Notes: generated from the letters alone by a model not told the origin. A stretch of DNA of 64,000 nt from Lutimaribacter saemankumensis (GCF_900100005.1 NZ_FNEB01000004.1:214343-278342); one strand, 5' to 3'; shown: positions 34,814 to 44,900, counted from the first letter of the stretch. Numbers and translations: made by a program.

Positions 34814-36988
34814 TCAATCCTCGGTATGTGTCAGTTTTGGAACGTCTTTTGCGCCTGCCGACCCGCGGCCCGAGAGCGACGGGTTTTCCATGAAGAACCG
34901 GTGTGCGTTGAAGGCGAACTGGCCCTCGGGCACCTCGGCGCGGTGGAATTTGCCATCCGGCGACATCGTCCAGCTTTGCGCCACGTCGGCGAGGTTCGCC
35001 GCCATGATCTGGCTGACGATCTGGGCCTTGACGGTGGGGTTCTCGATATCGACGAGGGTTTCGACCCGGCGGTTGAGGTTGCGGCCCATCCAGTCGGCGG
35101 ACGAGATGAAGACGCGCGCCTGTTTGCTGGGCAGCCCGTGGCCGTTGCCGAAACAGATGATGCGGGAATGTTCGAGGAACCGCCCGATGATGGATTTGAC
35201 GCGGATGTTTTCCGACATGCCCTTGATGCCGGGGCGCAGCCCGCAGATGCCGCGAATGACGCAGTCGATCTTGACCCCGGCGCGGCTGGCCTCGTAGAGC
35301 GCGTCGATCATGTCGGGTTCGATCAAGGAGTTCATCTTGATCCAGATCTGCGCGGGCTTGCCGGCGCGGGCGTGCTCGGCCTCGGCGGCGATCATTTCCA
35401 GCATCTTGGGCTTGAGGCTGTGGGGGCTGATCGACAGGTTTTCCAGGCCCTCGGGCATGGCATAGCCCGACAGGTAGTTGAACACCTTGGTGGCGTCGCG
35501 CCCCAGCGCCGGGTCGCAGGTAAAGAACGACAGGTCGGTGTAGATCTTGGCGGTGATCGGGTGGTAGTTGCCGGTGCCGTAATGGGTATAGGTGACCAGC
35601 TTGTCGCCCTCGCGCCGGACCACGGTGGAAATCTTGGCATGCGTCTTCCAGTCGACGAAGCCGTAAACCACATGCGCGCCCGCGCGTTCCAGCCGGCGGG
35701 ACTGGCGGATGTTGGCGGCCTCGTCGAAGCGGGCCTTGAGCTCGACCAGCGCGGTGACGGATTTGCCGTCCTCCGCGGCCTCGCACAGGGCCTCGACGAT
35801 GGGCGAGTTGCGCGACGTGCGGTAGAGCGTCTGCTTGATCGCCACTACGTCCGGGTCGCGCGCGGCCTGCTGCAGGAACCGCACCACCATGTCGAAGGTT
35901 TCGTAGGGGTGGTGCAGCAACATGTCCTTTTGCCGGATGGCGGCGAACATGTCGCCGTCGAAATCCTGCACGCGTTCGGGCACGCGCGGCGTGAAGGGCG
36001 GCCAGAGCAGATCGGGCCGGGCATCCAGCACCAGTTCCTTGACGTCGGCGATACCGATCATGCCATGCACCTCGACCACCTCGTCGGGTTCGACATGCAG
36101 TTCTTCCATGATGACGGCGGTCAGCGCCTCGGGGGCGCCGGCGGAGATTTTCATGCGCACCACCTCGCCGCGGCGGCGGCGTTTCAGCGCGACCTCGAAT
36201 TCGCGCACGAGGTCTTCGGCCTCTTCCTCGACTTCGAGATCGCTGTCGCGCAGCACGCGGAAGGTGCAATGCCCCTTGAGGGTGTAGCCCGGAAAGAGGC
36301 TGTCGAGATGCAGCAGCAGCACCTCTTCGAGCGGCAGGAAGCGGTGGGCGCCCTCATCCGAGGGCAGCGCCACGAAGCGGTCGATCTGGTGCGGGATCGG
36401 CAACAGCGCCTGCAGCGCGCGCTTGTCGCTTTTGCGCTGGAGTTGCAGCGCAAGGCTGAATCCTGTGTTGGGAATGAAGGGGAACGGGTGTGCGGGGTCG
36501 ATCGCCAGTGGCGACAGAACCGGAAAGACGTTCGACAGGAAATGATCGGACAGATAGGCGCGGTCGGCCTTGGTCAGGTCGCCCGGTTCCAGCAGAACGA
36601 TGTTTTCGGCCGCCATTTCCTGGCGCAGCTCGTTGAAGATGCGCTGCTGCGATTCCATCAGGTTGCGCGCGTCCTCGTTGATCAGGACAAGCTGCTCTGC
36701 CGGGCTGAGGCCGTCGGCGGCGGGGGTGGTGTTGCCGGCATGGGCCAGTTCGCGCAGGCCTGCCACGCGCACGGTATAGAATTCATCGAGGTTCGTGGCC
36801 GAGATCGACAGGAACCGCACCCGTTCCAGCAGGGGGACGCGGGGGTTTTCGGCCTCTTCCAGAACACGCCAGTTGAAGCCCAGCCAGCTGAGTTCGCGGT
36901 TGTAGAACCGGCCCGGCCCGTGCTGGTCCAGGTCTGGCATGGCGACGGCGGGCGAAAAGGGGGCGTGCAGGAAATCGGCGGCGGTCAT
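34814..36988 (-). CDS. ppk1: RNA degradosome polyphosphate kinase (PPK1)
   Basis: A 724-residue polyphosphate kinase 1 that reversibly makes inorganic polyphosphate from ATP. The N-domain begins FYNRELSWLGFNWRVLEEAE; the two catalytic-histidine regions lie in WKTHAKISTVVRREG (autophosphorylated His) and HYGTGNYHPITAKIYTDLSF; the phosphotransfer Arg block VIRGICGLRPGIKGMSENIR is intact. ATG at 36988 is used; the longer frame is unlikely. On the minus strand it follows hda by 86 bases and precedes the DUF1328 cassette. With ppx and ppk2 it gives this genome at least three polyphosphate enzymes within 21 kb. Confidence 0.95.
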   Translation of the reverse strand: MTAADFLHAPFSPAVAMPDLDQHGPGRFYNRELSWLGFNWRVLEEAENPRVPLLERVRFLSISATNLDEFYTVRVAGLRELAHAGNTTPAADGLSPAEQLVLINEDARNLMESQQRIFNELRQEMAAENIVLLEPGDLTKADRAYLSDHFLSNVFPVLSPLAIDPAHPFPFIPNTGFSLALQLQRKSDKRALQALLPIPHQIDRFVALPSDEGAHRFLPLEEVLLLHLDSLFPGYTLKGHCTFRVLRDSDLEVEEEAEDLVREFEVALKRRRRGEVVRMKISAGAPEALTAVIMEELHVEPDEVVEVHGMIGIADVKELVLDARPDLLWPPFTPRVPERVQDFDGDMFAAIRQKDMLLHHPYETFDMVVRFLQQAARDPDVVAIKQTLYRTSRNSPIVEALCEAAEDGKSVTALVELKARFDEAANIRQSRRLERAGAHVVYGFVDWKTHAKISTVVRREGDKLVTYTHYGTGNYHPITAKIYTDLSFFTCDPALGRDATKVFNYLSGYAMPEGLENLSISPHSLKPKMLEMIAAEAEHARAGKPAQIWIKMNSLIEPDMIDALYEASRAGVKIDCVIRGICGLRPGIKGMSENIRVKSIIGRFLEHSRIICFGNGHGLPSKQARVFISSADWMGRNLNRRVETLVDIENPTVKAQIVSQIMAANLADVAQSWTMSPDGKFHRAEVPEGQFAFNAHRFFMENPSLSGRGSAGAKDVPKLTHTED

Positions 36989-37074
36989 GGGGACGGTATC
37001 GGCCCTTTCTGTGACGGGGGTGTGACGGTGCAGATGCGCCCGACAGGGTGCGCGCATGCGCGGGATTTGTCCAG

Positions 37075-37752
37075 CTATCCCGCGTCGATCCGTGCCAGAA
37101 CATCGCGGGCCAGCGCCATGCTGATGCGGCGTCTGTCGGCCAGCGCGGTGCGGTCCATTTCCGCCACCACGGCACGGGCGGTGGCGAAGTCACGCGTTAT
37201 GTGCTTGATCAGGTGGTTCAGCGCGTCGGGCGTGGGATTGATCTGCCGGTCGGAAAACAGCTTGAGCAGCACCGCGCCCAGAAGTTGGTCGTCCGGCGGG
37301 CTGAGCGTGGCGGCCTGCGTGCCCTGCATGCGGCTTTGCAGGTCGGGCAGCGTCAGGCCCCAATGTTGCGGCGGGGCCGACGCGGTCAGCAACAGGCTGT
37401 GCCCTTCGGCCAGCACGAGGTTGTGGAGGTGGAACAGCGCCTCTTCGGCGGCGGGGTCGCCGGCGATGCGGTCGGCATCCTCGACCGCGACGGGGGATTG
37501 CGACAGGGCGGGGATGTCGGCATCCGCCAGCCCGGTCGCGGCGACGATGCGCGCGCCGCTTTCCGCCGCCCAGACATGGGCCAGGTGGGTCTTGCCCGCG
37601 CCGGCGGGCCCGATCAGCAGCAGCTTGCGCGAGGGCCAGGTCTGCCAGCCTTCGATCATCGCCACGGCCAGGGCGTTGGCGGGCGAGACGAAGAAATCCT
37701 CGCGTCCCAGTGCGGTGCGCACCGGAAGGTCGAAACCGAGCTGCTGTGCCAT
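37075..37752 (-). CDS. hda: Hda-like DnaA regulatory ATPase
   Basis: A 225-residue AAA+ protein like Hda/HdaA, which with the beta clamp converts DnaA-ATP to DnaA-ADP after initiation. N-terminal [10 protein letters not shown] is the clamp-binding motif typical of Hda (Q-L-x-L/F-x-L/P). Walker A is GPAGAGKTH near residue 48; the Walker B/sensor region reads VAVEDADRI, and sensor I LLLTASAPP; arginine finger region LPDLQSRMQ. There is no DNA-binding domain IV, unlike DnaA. Its first base shares the stop of the upstream AI-2E gene (TGATG). Confidence 0.9.
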   Translation of the reverse strand: MAQQLGFDLPVRTALGREDFFVSPANALAVAMIEGWQTWPSRKLLLIGPAGAGKTHLAHVWAAESGARIVAATGLADADIPALSQSPVAVEDADRIAGDPAAEEALFHLHNLVLAEGHSLLLTASAPPQHWGLTLPDLQSRMQGTQAATLSPPDDQLLGAVLLKLFSDRQINPTPDALNHLIKHITRDFATARAVVAEMDRTALADRRRISMALARDVLARIDAG

Positions 37753-38819
37753 CAGTCGCGCGTCTTTTCCGACAGGCCGCGATAAAGCCGGCTGTCCTTG
37801 TAGTTGTCGATCAGGAACCGTGCGATCACGCCCAGCGACGCCGCGACCGGCACCGCCACCAGCATGCCGACAAAGCCGAACAGCGTGCCGAAGACCGAAA
37901 GCGCGAAGATCAGCCAGACCGGGTGCAGCCCGACCGAGCCGCCCACCAGCTTGGGCGTGAGGATGTTGCCCTCGATCACCTGGCCCAGCACGAAGATGCC
38001 CGCGATCAGCCCCAGCGACACCCAGTCGCCCCAGAACTGGAACAGCCCCAGGCCGATGGCCAGCGCCCCGCCGACCAGCGCGCCGACATAGGGGATGAAG
38101 GTAATGAGCCCGGCGACAAAGCCCACGACCAGGCCGAATTGCAGCCCCACCAGCATCAGCGCCACCGCGTAATAGGTGCCGAGGATCAGGCAGACGGTGC
38201 CCATGCCGCGAATGAAGCTGGCGATCACGTTGTCGATCTCGCCAGCCAGGCGGCGGATCACCGGGGCGTGGTCGCGCGGCAGCAGGTCGTCGATGCGGGC
38301 GACCATGTTGTCCCAGTCATAGAGCAGGTAGAAGGCCACAACCGGCACGATCACGAACAGCATGATCACGTTGATCACCGACGCGGCCGAGTTCAGCAGC
38401 GATTCCAGCAGTTGCCCGCCGCGGTCGCGGATCGTTTCGCCCAGCGAGGCAAGCGACTGGCGCAGCACCGAGCCGTCGTCGAGCATGCCGGGAAAGCGCG
38501 TGTTGATGAATTCCAGCAGGTCGCGAAACAGTTGCGGGGCGGTGTCGAACAGGTTGACCGTCTGGTTGACAAGCGTCGGGATCACCAGCAGCGCCAGCAG
38601 GATGAAGACCAGGATCGCCACCAGCGTGATCGTCGCCGTGGCGACCGCGCGGCTTGCGCCCATGCGTTCCAGCCGGTCGGCGACGGGATCGAGGAAATAG
38701 GCCACCGCGCCGCCCAGCACGAAAGGCAGGATCACATCGCCCAGGAACCACAGCACCAGCACGAACACCGCCGCGGCGATGCCCCAGTACTTTACCTGAT
38801 CCCTGACCGGGAGTGCCAT
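37752..38819 (-). CDS. AI-2E family transporter (PerM-like)
   Basis: A 355-residue inner-membrane permease of the AI-2E/PerM family and the first gene of the hda-ppk1 block. Segments: [40 protein letters not shown] (the conserved P-F-x-x-x-x-x-x-Y-x-L-x-P-x-x), then [20 protein letters not shown] and [20 protein letters not shown] (the N/P-x-L-x-G-x-x-x-x-L-H-P hallmark). The hda-adjacent position is conserved across alphaproteobacteria although its transported substrate is unknown. It is not the same as the copy at 32.7 kb and shares only family features. Confidence 0.92.
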   Translation of the reverse strand: MALPVRDQVKYWGIAAAVFVLVLWFLGDVILPFVLGGAVAYFLDPVADRLERMGASRAVATATITLVAILVFILLALLVIPTLVNQTVNLFDTAPQLFRDLLEFINTRFPGMLDDGSVLRQSLASLGETIRDRGGQLLESLLNSAASVINVIMLFVIVPVVAFYLLYDWDNMVARIDDLLPRDHAPVIRRLAGEIDNVIASFIRGMGTVCLILGTYYAVALMLVGLQFGLVVGFVAGLITFIPYVGALVGGALAIGLGLFQFWGDWVSLGLIAGIFVLGQVIEGNILTPKLVGGSVGLHPVWLIFALSVFGTLFGFVGMLVAVPVAASLGVIARFLIDNYKDSRLYRGLSEKTRD

Positions 38820-39027
38820 TTACGCGTCTCCGAAAACCTTTCCATCCTATGTCACCCGCACGGGGCGGATATTCAAGGGGGAAGGCTGGATGCGGCCTGC
38901 CGCGCGGAACCAGGGCCGCATGCCGCCGGTCGGGCCCGTGCGCGGGGTGATCTGTCCACCAACGGCCCCTTGTGTGGCCCCAAACGCTCGGCTAGGAACA
39001 ACCCACCCTGACTGTACGAGGATATCC

Positions 39028-40380
39028 ATGCGCCTGAGCCGCTATTTCCTGCCCGTTCTGAAAGAGACGCCCGCCGAGGCGCAGATCGTCAGCCACCGCT
39101 ACATGCTGCGCGCCGGCATGATCAAGCAGGCCAGCGCCGGAATCTATTCCTGGCTGCCGCTGGGCTTCAAGGTTCTGCGCAAGATCGAGAACATCGTCCA
39201 CGAGGAACAGGTGCGCGCGGGCCATATCCCGATGCTGATGCCGACGCTGCAATCGGCCGATCTGTGGCGCGAAAGCGGGCGCTACGACGATTACGGCCAG
39301 GAAATGCTGCGCGTCACCGACCGGCATGGCCGCGACATGCTCTATGGTCCGACCAACGAAGAGCTGATCACCGATATCTTCCGCAGCCATGTGTCGTCCT
39401 ATCGCGACCTGCCGCTGACGCTCTATCACATCCAGTGGAAATTCCGCGACGAGATCCGCCCGCGTTTCGGCGTGATGCGGGGCCGCGAGTTCCTGATGAA
39501 GGACGGCTACAATTTCGACCTGACGAAAGAGGACGCGCTGCACGCCTATAACCGCCATCTGGTCAGCTATCTGCGCACCTACGAGCGCATGGGTTTGCAG
39601 GCAATTCCGATGCGCGCCGACAGCGGCCCGATCGGCGGCGACGACACCCACGAATTCCTGGTCCTGGCCGACACCGGCGAGAGCGAGGTGTTCTATGACA
39701 GCCAGATCACCGAGCTGAAATTCGGCGACCGCGAGATCGACTATGACTCGCGCGAGCAGTGCCAGGCGGTGCTGGAAGAGTTCACCAGCCGCTACGCGCG
39801 CACCGACGAAACCCATGACGAAGCGGTGTTCAACCAGATCCCCGAAGGGCGCCGCCGCGTGGCGCGCGGGATCGAAGTAGGGCAGATCTTCTATTTCGGG
39901 ACAAAGTATTCCGAGCCGATGGGCGCGACTGTGCAGGGCCCCGACGGCAAGGCGGTGCCGGTGCATATGGGCAGCCACGGCATTGGCGTGTCGCGCCTTG
40001 TGGGGGCTATCATCGAGGCCAGCCACGATGACCGCGGCATCATCTGGCCCGAGGGCGTGACGCCGTTCCATGTCGGCATCGTGAACCTGAAATCCGGCGA
40101 TGCCGAGGCCGACGCCGCCTGCGAAAGCCTTTATGCCGCGCTCGAGGCGAAGGGGCTGGAGCCGCTTTACGACGACACCGACGAGCGTGCGGGCGGCAAG
40201 TTTGCGACGATGGACCTGATCGGCCTGCCCTGGCGCATCACCGTGGGGCCGCGCGGGCTGAAGAACGGGGTGGTCGAGCTGACCAGCCGCCGCACTGGCG
40301 AGAGCGAGGAAATGAGCCCCGAAGCCGCGGTCGAGCGCGTGGCGCAGATCTATGCGCCGCACATGGTGCGCGGCATCTGA
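39028..40380 (+). CDS. proS: Proline--tRNA ligase, short (type 2) form
   Basis: A 450-residue class II prolyl-tRNA synthetase lacking the large editing insertion found in the E. coli type, as usual in alphaproteobacteria. Motif 1 [14 protein letters not shown], motif 2 [20 protein letters not shown] and motif 3 [14 protein letters not shown] are all present, and the C-terminal anticodon-binding domain begins near [14 protein letters not shown] at 39028 is followed by [20 protein letters not shown], matching family starts; longer upstream frame is a shadow. A strong hairpin follows its stop. Confidence 0.96.
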   Translation: MRLSRYFLPVLKETPAEAQIVSHRYMLRAGMIKQASAGIYSWLPLGFKVLRKIENIVHEEQVRAGHIPMLMPTLQSADLWRESGRYDDYGQEMLRVTDRHGRDMLYGPTNEELITDIFRSHVSSYRDLPLTLYHIQWKFRDEIRPRFGVMRGREFLMKDGYNFDLTKEDALHAYNRHLVSYLRTYERMGLQAIPMRADSGPIGGDDTHEFLVLADTGESEVFYDSQITELKFGDREIDYDSREQCQAVLEEFTSRYARTDETHDEAVFNQIPEGRRRVARGIEVGQIFYFGTKYSEPMGATVQGPDGKAVPVHMGSHGIGVSRLVGAIIEASHDDRGIIWPEGVTPFHVGIVNLKSGDAEADAACESLYAALEAKGLEPLYDDTDERAGGKFATMDLIGLPWRITVGPRGLKNGVVELTSRRTGESEEMSPEAAVERVAQIYAPHMVRGI

Positions 40381-40390
40381 ACCGAAATGG

Positions 40391-40418
40391 CCGGGGCGGC
40401 GATGGACAGCCGCCCCGG
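40391..40418 (+). terminator. Hairpin after proS
   Basis: Perfect 10-bp stem CCGGGGCGGC / GCCGCCCCGG with an 8-base loop, 11 bases after the proS stop. No T-tract follows, so termination would need help, but the structure is strong and correctly placed before the next gene. Confidence 0.5.
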
Positions 40419-40462
40419 GCCTGCCCTAGACTGGCACAAAACAATCGGTCAGAGGCAGGCAG

Positions 40463-40960
40463 ATGATCCGGGCATTGATCCTTGCGGGCGGTATCGCCGG
40501 CGCGGCGGGGCTGTCGCAGTTTCCCGAATATTCCCAACAATATAGCCAGCGCCTTGGCGGGGCTGTCGATGCGCTTGGGCAGGTGGTGGCGGATTTCGAC
40601 GCGTCGGCCGCCGCTGCCGGGCTGAGCCGCGACGCGGCGCTGGCGCAGATGACCGGCAGCGCGTTCCTCGACCGGCGCCGTGCCGACATGGCACGCACTT
40701 TCGCGCGTCACGCGCGTCTTTCCGCCGACCTTTCGGCGCTGCGCGGGGCGGGGCCCTTCATGCGCGCCTATCACGCCACCCGCCTGACCGACCCCGATAT
40801 CGCCGCCCGGGCGCTGGCCGACTTTCGGCCCGCGCTGCCGCTGGATTTCGCGGGGCTTGCCTTTGGGCTGGTGGGCTTTGGCTTGGGCGCGGGGCTGGTT
40901 TCGGGGCTCTTGCGCCTTCTGCGCTGGCCTTTCGCGCGGCGCGCGCGGCCTGCCGGGTGA
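40463..40960 (+). CDS. DUF2937 family protein
   Basis: A 165-residue protein of family DUF2937. The start MIRALILAGGIAGAAGLSQF PEYSQQYSQRLGGAVDAL is the family's hydrophobic helix followed by an S/Q-rich F-P-E-Y-x-Q-Q-Y segment, then a coiled-coil-like charged region and a second membrane helix near the end (FAGLAFGLVGFGLGAGLVSG) with a basic C-terminus. Two-helix inner-membrane protein of unknown function, common in Rhodobacteraceae. Possibly alone in its operon. Confidence 0.85.
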   Translation: MIRALILAGGIAGAAGLSQFPEYSQQYSQRLGGAVDALGQVVADFDASAAAAGLSRDAALAQMTGSAFLDRRRADMARTFARHARLSADLSALRGAGPFMRAYHATRLTDPDIAARALADFRPALPLDFAGLAFGLVGFGLGAGLVSGLLRLLRWPFARRARPAG

Positions 40961-41125
40961 TTGTCGCGAATCGGATAAGGCATTGTTTCGCAAGCCGCTC
41001 TTGCGCGTTGGGGCGCATTTCTGAGAGATTGTGGCAAAAGGATGGCGCGGTTGTGGGGCAGTCTGCCTGCGCGTTCGGTCGGACCGCATCAGTGCGGTAA
41101 GACCCTGGAAAGGACTGGTGCGCAG

Positions 41126-41398
41126 ATGTTGTTTGCCCATTGTGATGAGCCCGACGCGGCGCTTGCGGATGCGCTCCATGTATCCGAAAACCTGAATGGC
41201 CGGGTGGTGATCCCGCATTGCGACAAGGCGATGGGCACGGTGGTCGTGATGCATCACGACACCTGCCGGCAGATGCCCTCGGTTTCCTACGATCACACCG
41301 ATGACGGCGATTTGCGCCTGTGCCTGCCCGAGGGCGAGGTCGTGTTGCTGGGTGTGCGCGATCCTTCGCAGGTTTGCATGGTGTTGCGCGGGCACTGA
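41126..41398 (+). CDS. Small hypothetical protein with five cysteines
   Basis: A 90-residue protein of unknown function. Sequence MLFAHCDEPDAALADALHVS, then VIPHCDKAMGTVVVMHHDTC RQMP and LPEGEVVLLGV. It has five Cys and several His (HC, HC, HHDTC) that could bind metal or form disulfides, but without a recognisable motif spacing. No signal peptide. ATG 41126 was chosen over the longer frame from 41042, as GAAAGGA-like purines lie upstream of the shorter start. No domain recognised. Confidence 0.55.
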   Translation: MLFAHCDEPDAALADALHVSENLNGRVVIPHCDKAMGTVVVMHHDTCRQMPSVSYDHTDDGDLRLCLPEGEVVLLGVRDPSQVCMVLRGH

Positions 41399-41494
41399 CC
41401 TGCCGGTCAAATCCGCTCAGTTCCGCGTGTGTGCGGGCGGCACGGCTTGACCCTGCCGTGTGAAATTCGCAGTGTCGCGCTGAATTTGACATGG

Positions 41495-42805
41495 ATGATG
41501 CCAGTGCCGCAGCAGCGCCTTTCGCAGACCGCGCCGTTTTCCGCCTTTGAATGGATGATCGCCTGGCGCTATCTGCGCGCAAGGCGCGCCGAGGGCGGTG
41601 TCAGCGTGATGACCTGGATCAGCCTGATCGGCATCACGCTTGCCGTTTTCGCCCTGATCGCGACGCTTGCCGTGCGTTCCGGGTTCCGGGCGGAATTCGT
41701 CGATACGATCCTGGGCGCGAACGCCCATGTCACCGTCTACAGCCTGGGCACCGTCGACCAGCAGACCGGCGCGATCGACCGGACGCTGCCGGATTACGCC
41801 GAGATGGCGGCCCGCGTGGCCGAGGTGCCCGGCGTCACGCGCGTGGCCCCGCTGATCAAGGGGCAGGTGATGGCCAATGCGCGCGACCGCAACGCGGGGG
41901 TCGAGGTGTTCGGCATCGCCCCCGACGATCTGCAGGCCATCCCGCGGATCGGGCAGGGCGACGGGCACGAGGGGTCGGTTTCGGAATTCGCGCAGGGCGT
42001 CGCGATCGGGTCGGGCGTGGCGCGCGAACTGGGCGTGGGCATCGGCGACACGATCCGCATCATCAGCCCCAACGGCGTGAAAACCCCCTTTGGCACCAAG
42101 CCGCGGGTCAATGCCTACCCGGTCACCTACATCTTTACCGCGGGGCGCTGGGATATCGACCGCACGCGCATCTACATGCCGTTCGAAGAGGCGCAGGCGT
42201 TCTTCAACCGCGAAGGGGTGGCCGACGAGCTGGAAGTGATGGTCGAGAACCCCGACCAGGTCGACCGGATGGCCTTGCCGTTGCTGGCCGCCGCGGGAGA
42301 GCGCGCGCAGTTGTGGACATGGCGGGACGCCTCGGGCGGATTTCTGAACGCGCTCGAGATCGAAGACCGGGTGATGTTCGTGATCCTGTCGATCCTGGTG
42401 CTGATCGCCACGATGAACATCGTTTCGGGGCTGATCATGCTGGTCAAGAACAAGGGCCGCGATATCGGCATCCTGCGCACGATGGGCCTGACCGAAGGAT
42501 CGGTTCTGCGGGTGTTTTTCATCTGCGGGGCGTTCACCGGGCTGATCGGCACGGCGATGGGGGTGATCCTGGGGTGCCTGTTCGCGATCTATATCGACCC
42601 GATCTTTGCCTTCATCAACGGGCTGTCGGGGGGCAATGCCTGGGATCCGGCGATCCGGGGCATCTATTACCTGCCCGCAAAGCTGGAACTGGCCGATGTA
42701 TTGAGCGCGGTGGCGCTGTCGCTGGGGCTGTCGTTCATCGTCACGATCTTTCCGGCGCGGCGCGCGGCGCGGATGAACCCGGTGGAGGCGCTGCGCTATG
42801 AGTGA
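41495..42805 (+). CDS. lolC: Lipoprotein-releasing ABC transporter permease LolC/E
   Basis: A 436-residue inner-membrane permease that with LolD extracts outer-membrane lipoproteins and hands them to Lol[21 protein letters not shown] (elbow helix), first [22 protein letters not shown], a large periplasmic domain (about 60-290), and three C-terminal TMs with [20 protein letters not shown] and the coupling-helix region [21 protein letters not shown] single permease gene implies a homodimeric LolF-like type, usual in alphaproteobacteria. Starts at ATG 41495 or 41498. It overlaps lolD by eight bases. Confidence 0.93.
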   Translation: MMPVPQQRLSQTAPFSAFEWMIAWRYLRARRAEGGVSVMTWISLIGITLAVFALIATLAVRSGFRAEFVDTILGANAHVTVYSLGTVDQQTGAIDRTLPDYAEMAARVAEVPGVTRVAPLIKGQVMANARDRNAGVEVFGIAPDDLQAIPRIGQGDGHEGSVSEFAQGVAIGSGVARELGVGIGDTIRIISPNGVKTPFGTKPRVNAYPVTYIFTAGRWDIDRTRIYMPFEEAQAFFNREGVADELEVMVENPDQVDRMALPLLAAAGERAQLWTWRDASGGFLNALEIEDRVMFVILSILVLIATMNIVSGLIMLVKNKGRDIGILRTMGLTEGSVLRVFFICGAFTGLIGTAMGVILGCLFAIYIDPIFAFINGLSGGNAWDPAIRGIYYLPAKLELADVLSAVALSLGLSFIVTIFPARRAARMNPVEALRYE

Positions 42806-43481
42806 TCCGGTGCTGGCGCTGGAGGGCGTGACCAAGACCTACAACAAGGGCAAGCCCGGCGCGGTCGAGGTGTTGCGCGGTGTCGATCTGCATGTGGCGC
42901 GCGGCGAGGTGGTGGCGCTGGTGGCGCCTTCGGGCGCGGGGAAATCCACGTTGCTGCATATCGCGGGGCTGCTGGACACACCCGACACCGGATCGGTCAG
43001 GATCGGCGGGGACGAGATGGTGGGTCTGTCGGATCGCCGCCGGACCATCGTGCGGCGCAACGATGTCGGCTTTGTCTACCAGTTCCATCACCTGCTGCCC
43101 GAGTTCTCGGCGGTGGAAAACATCGTGCTGCCGCAACTGGCACGGGGCGTTTCGCGGGCCGAGGCGCAGATCCGCGCGCTGGACCTGATGGCCCGCGTGG
43201 GCGTGGCGGAACGTGCCGATCACCGGCCCGCCGCGATGTCGGGCGGCGAACAGCAGCGCGTGGCCTTTTGCCGGGCGCTGGCGAACGAGCCGCGCCTTCT
43301 GCTGGCGGACGAGCCGACCGGAAACCTGGACCCCGAAACCTCGGACACGGTGTTCGAGGCGCTGATGGATCTTGTGCGCTCGACCGGGTTGTCGGCGCTA
43401 ATTGCCACGCACAACATGGCGCTTGCCGCGCGGATGGACCGCGTGCTGCGCCTGGACAAGGGCGTTCTGGGGGCGGGGTAG
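42798..43481 (+). CDS. lolD: Lipoprotein-releasing ABC transporter ATPase LolD
   Basis: A 227-residue ABC ATPase. Walker [13 protein letters not shown] near residue 45, Q-loop [13 protein letters not shown] (the [10 protein letters not shown] string is characteristic of LolD), signature [14 protein letters not shown], Walker [14 protein letters not shown]-loop IATHN. It overlaps the permease gene, so both are translated together. This pair works with a periplasmic LolA encoded elsewhere and would supply the TbpB-like lipoprotein's first sorting step as well as all other outer-membrane lipoproteins. Confidence 0.95.
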   Translation: MSDPVLALEGVTKTYNKGKPGAVEVLRGVDLHVARGEVVALVAPSGAGKSTLLHIAGLLDTPDTGSVRIGGDEMVGLSDRRRTIVRRNDVGFVYQFHHLLPEFSAVENIVLPQLARGVSRAEAQIRALDLMARVGVAERADHRPAAMSGGEQQRVAFCRALANEPRLLLADEPTGNLDPETSDTVFEALMDLVRSTGLSALIATHNMALAARMDRVLRLDKGVLGAG

Positions 43482-43484
43482 CGG

Positions 43485-43928
43485 TCAGACCTTCTGGGTC
43501 AGGAACACGCCTGCCGCCATCATGGAGATGCCGCCCAGGCGCATGGCGCTGATGGGGGTGACGCGGGCGCCGAACAGCCCGTAATGATCGATCACCGCCG
43601 CGCTGATCAACTGCCCCAGCAGCACGAAGAACACAGCGTTGCCCAGGCCGAAATGTGGGGCGATGAAGGTGACCGACAGGATGTAGAACGCGACCAGCAA
43701 GCCCCCGAGCAGCAGGTGGCGCGGCACCGTCGGCAGCGCCAGGATCGGGCGCGCCCCGTGCACAAGCAGCACCACGACGCTGCCCGCCAGCGCCACGCAG
43801 AACAGCACGACCGCCGCCGCCACCGGCGAGCCGAGCCGCACGCCAAGCTGCGCATTCAATGCTGCGAGGATCGGAATGCCGACGCCCGCCGCAAGCATGG
43901 TTATCGCATAGAAATGAGTGGGTTGCAT
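43485..43928 (-). CDS. DMT-type transporter, YdcZ/DUF606 family
   Basis: A 147-residue four- to five-helix membrane protein of the DUF606/YdcZ half of the drug/metabolite transporter superfamily. Segments: ITMLAAGVGIPILAALNAQLG with the characteristic G-x-x-x-P-x-x-x-x-x-N-x-x-L, VAAAVVLFCVALAGSVVVLL, LLGGLLVAFYILSVTFIAPH and GNAVFFVLLGQLISAAVIDH. Half-size, so it should dimerise. Substrate unknown. It is transcribed toward lolD and is 12 bases from the thioesterase gene upstream on the same strand. Confidence 0.85.
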   Translation of the reverse strand: MQPTHFYAITMLAAGVGIPILAALNAQLGVRLGSPVAAAVVLFCVALAGSVVVLLVHGARPILALPTVPRHLLLGGLLVAFYILSVTFIAPHFGLGNAVFFVLLGQLISAAVIDHYGLFGARVTPISAMRLGGISMMAAGVFLTQKV

Positions 43929-43940
43929 GGCAAAGCTTTC

Positions 43941-44354
43941 TTACGGCTTGAAGAAGGTGGCGGTGGCCTGCGCGATCAGTTTGTCATCGGGTTCGGCCAG
44001 CAGATCGGCGGCGGCGAAGATCAGCGACTTGCCCGCGCGCACGACCCGCGCCTCGCAGCGCACGCGGGTGCCGGTGCCCGGGCGCAGGAACTGCGTGTCG
44101 AGATTGGTGGTCGCGACGGGCAGCGGCTCTCCCAGATGGGCGAAACAGGCGAAAACCATGCTGGTGTCGGCCAGCGTTGCCAGCGCCTGGCCGCTGACGA
44201 TGCCGCCGATGCGGGCGATTTCATCCGTGATCGGGATCGACAGCGTGGCATGGCCGTCCGCCGCCATCGCATCGAAGCGGATATCCAGCGCGCGCACCCA
44301 GGGCGCGAAGCCCGATTTCAGGATGGTTTCGGCCTCGGTCACGGTGATGGTCAT
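43941..44354 (-). CDS. PaaI family thioesterase (hotdog fold)
   Basis: A 137-residue hotdog-fold acyl-CoA thioesterase of the PaaI type. The sequence IGGIVSGQALATLADTSMVF aligns with the G-G-x-x-x-A/G-x-x-x-A-x-L-A-D helix that carries the catalytic Asp, and TTNLDTQFLRPGTGTRVRCE with the following strands. ATG at 44354 was chosen; an upstream frame is a shadow. Substrate unknown. Together with the DMT gene downstream it forms a small operon, whose promoter shares the intergenic region with the cytochrome genes and the FNR-like box. Confidence 0.85.
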   Translation of the reverse strand: MTITVTEAETILKSGFAPWVRALDIRFDAMAADGHATLSIPITDEIARIGGIVSGQALATLADTSMVFACFAHLGEPLPVATTNLDTQFLRPGTGTRVRCEARVVRAGKSLIFAAADLLAEPDDKLIAQATATFFKP

Positions 44355-44416
44355 TGCGTCTGTCCCCTGTTCGTCGCTTTGGCGCAGAATGGCGCGGCGG
44401 GCGGGGCTTGTCACCC

Positions 44417-44430
44417 ATGATCCAGATCAA
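44417..44430 (+). promoter_or_regulatory. FNR/FnrL-box-like site before cytochrome genes
   Basis: ATGATCCAGATCAA differs from the FNR consensus TTGAT-N4-ATCAA in the first base only, and fits the extended symmetrical form TTGATC-NN-GATCAA. It ends 57 bases before the ATG of the first cytochrome c gene and 62 bases upstream of the divergent thioesterase ATG. FnrL-type regulators activate microaerobic or anaerobic respiration genes in Rhodobacteraceae. Confidence 0.55.
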
Positions 44431-44487
44431 GGCGGCCTTGCGGGGGCTGCGACATCCTGCGCCTGAGCAGACGAGGAGGCAGAGCCG

Positions 44488-44886
44488 ATGCCCCGCCACA
44501 TTCTTGCGATCTGTGCCGCGCTGGCGCTGGCCGGGTGCATGACCGAGCCGCAACGCCCGCCGGGCGCCAAAACCTTTGCCAGCCTGTGCAGCACCTGCCA
44601 CGGCGCGGGCGGGCGCGGCGACGGGCCGATCGCCGGCGATCTTCCGGTGCCGCCCGCCGACCTGACGGGACTGGCCGTGCGCAATGGCGGCGCGTTTCCG
44701 CGCGACGCCGTAATCGCCAAGGTTTACGGCTACCCAGGGCGCTACCACAGTGCCATCATGCCGGAATTCGGCCCGCTTTTCGACGGCGCGACCGTGACCG
44801 TGACGACGGCGGATGGCGCGCAGGTGGAAACGCCGCGCGCGTTGCTGGACCTTGTGGATTACGTGCAGTCGTTGCAGCGGCCATGA
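44488..44886 (+). CDS. Small c-type cytochrome, lipoprotein (first of three)
   Basis: A 132-residue mono-heme cytochrome c. The signal sequence ends in a lipobox (ALALAGC, Cys 17), so it is predicted to be membrane-anchored by lipid. Heme is attached at CSTCH (near residue 35) and the downstream Met ligand is probably in SAIMPEFGPL. The spacer region ADLTGLAVRNGGAFP is shared with its two neighbours. First gene after the FNR-like box; the next gene starts 14 bases later. Role: periplasmic electron carrier, partner not identified. Confidence 0.9.
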   Translation: MPRHILAICAALALAGCMTEPQRPPGAKTFASLCSTCHGAGGRGDGPIAGDLPVPPADLTGLAVRNGGAFPRDAVIAKVYGYPGRYHSAIMPEFGPLFDGATVTVTTADGAQVETPRALLDLVDYVQSLQRP

Positions 44887-44900
44887 AAAGGAGACCCGCT

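Noticed and set aside
34754..37960. 1068-residue plus-strand frame opposite ppk1 and hda
   Set aside because: Antisense shadow; the minus strand carries clearly recognisable PPK1 and Hda domains.
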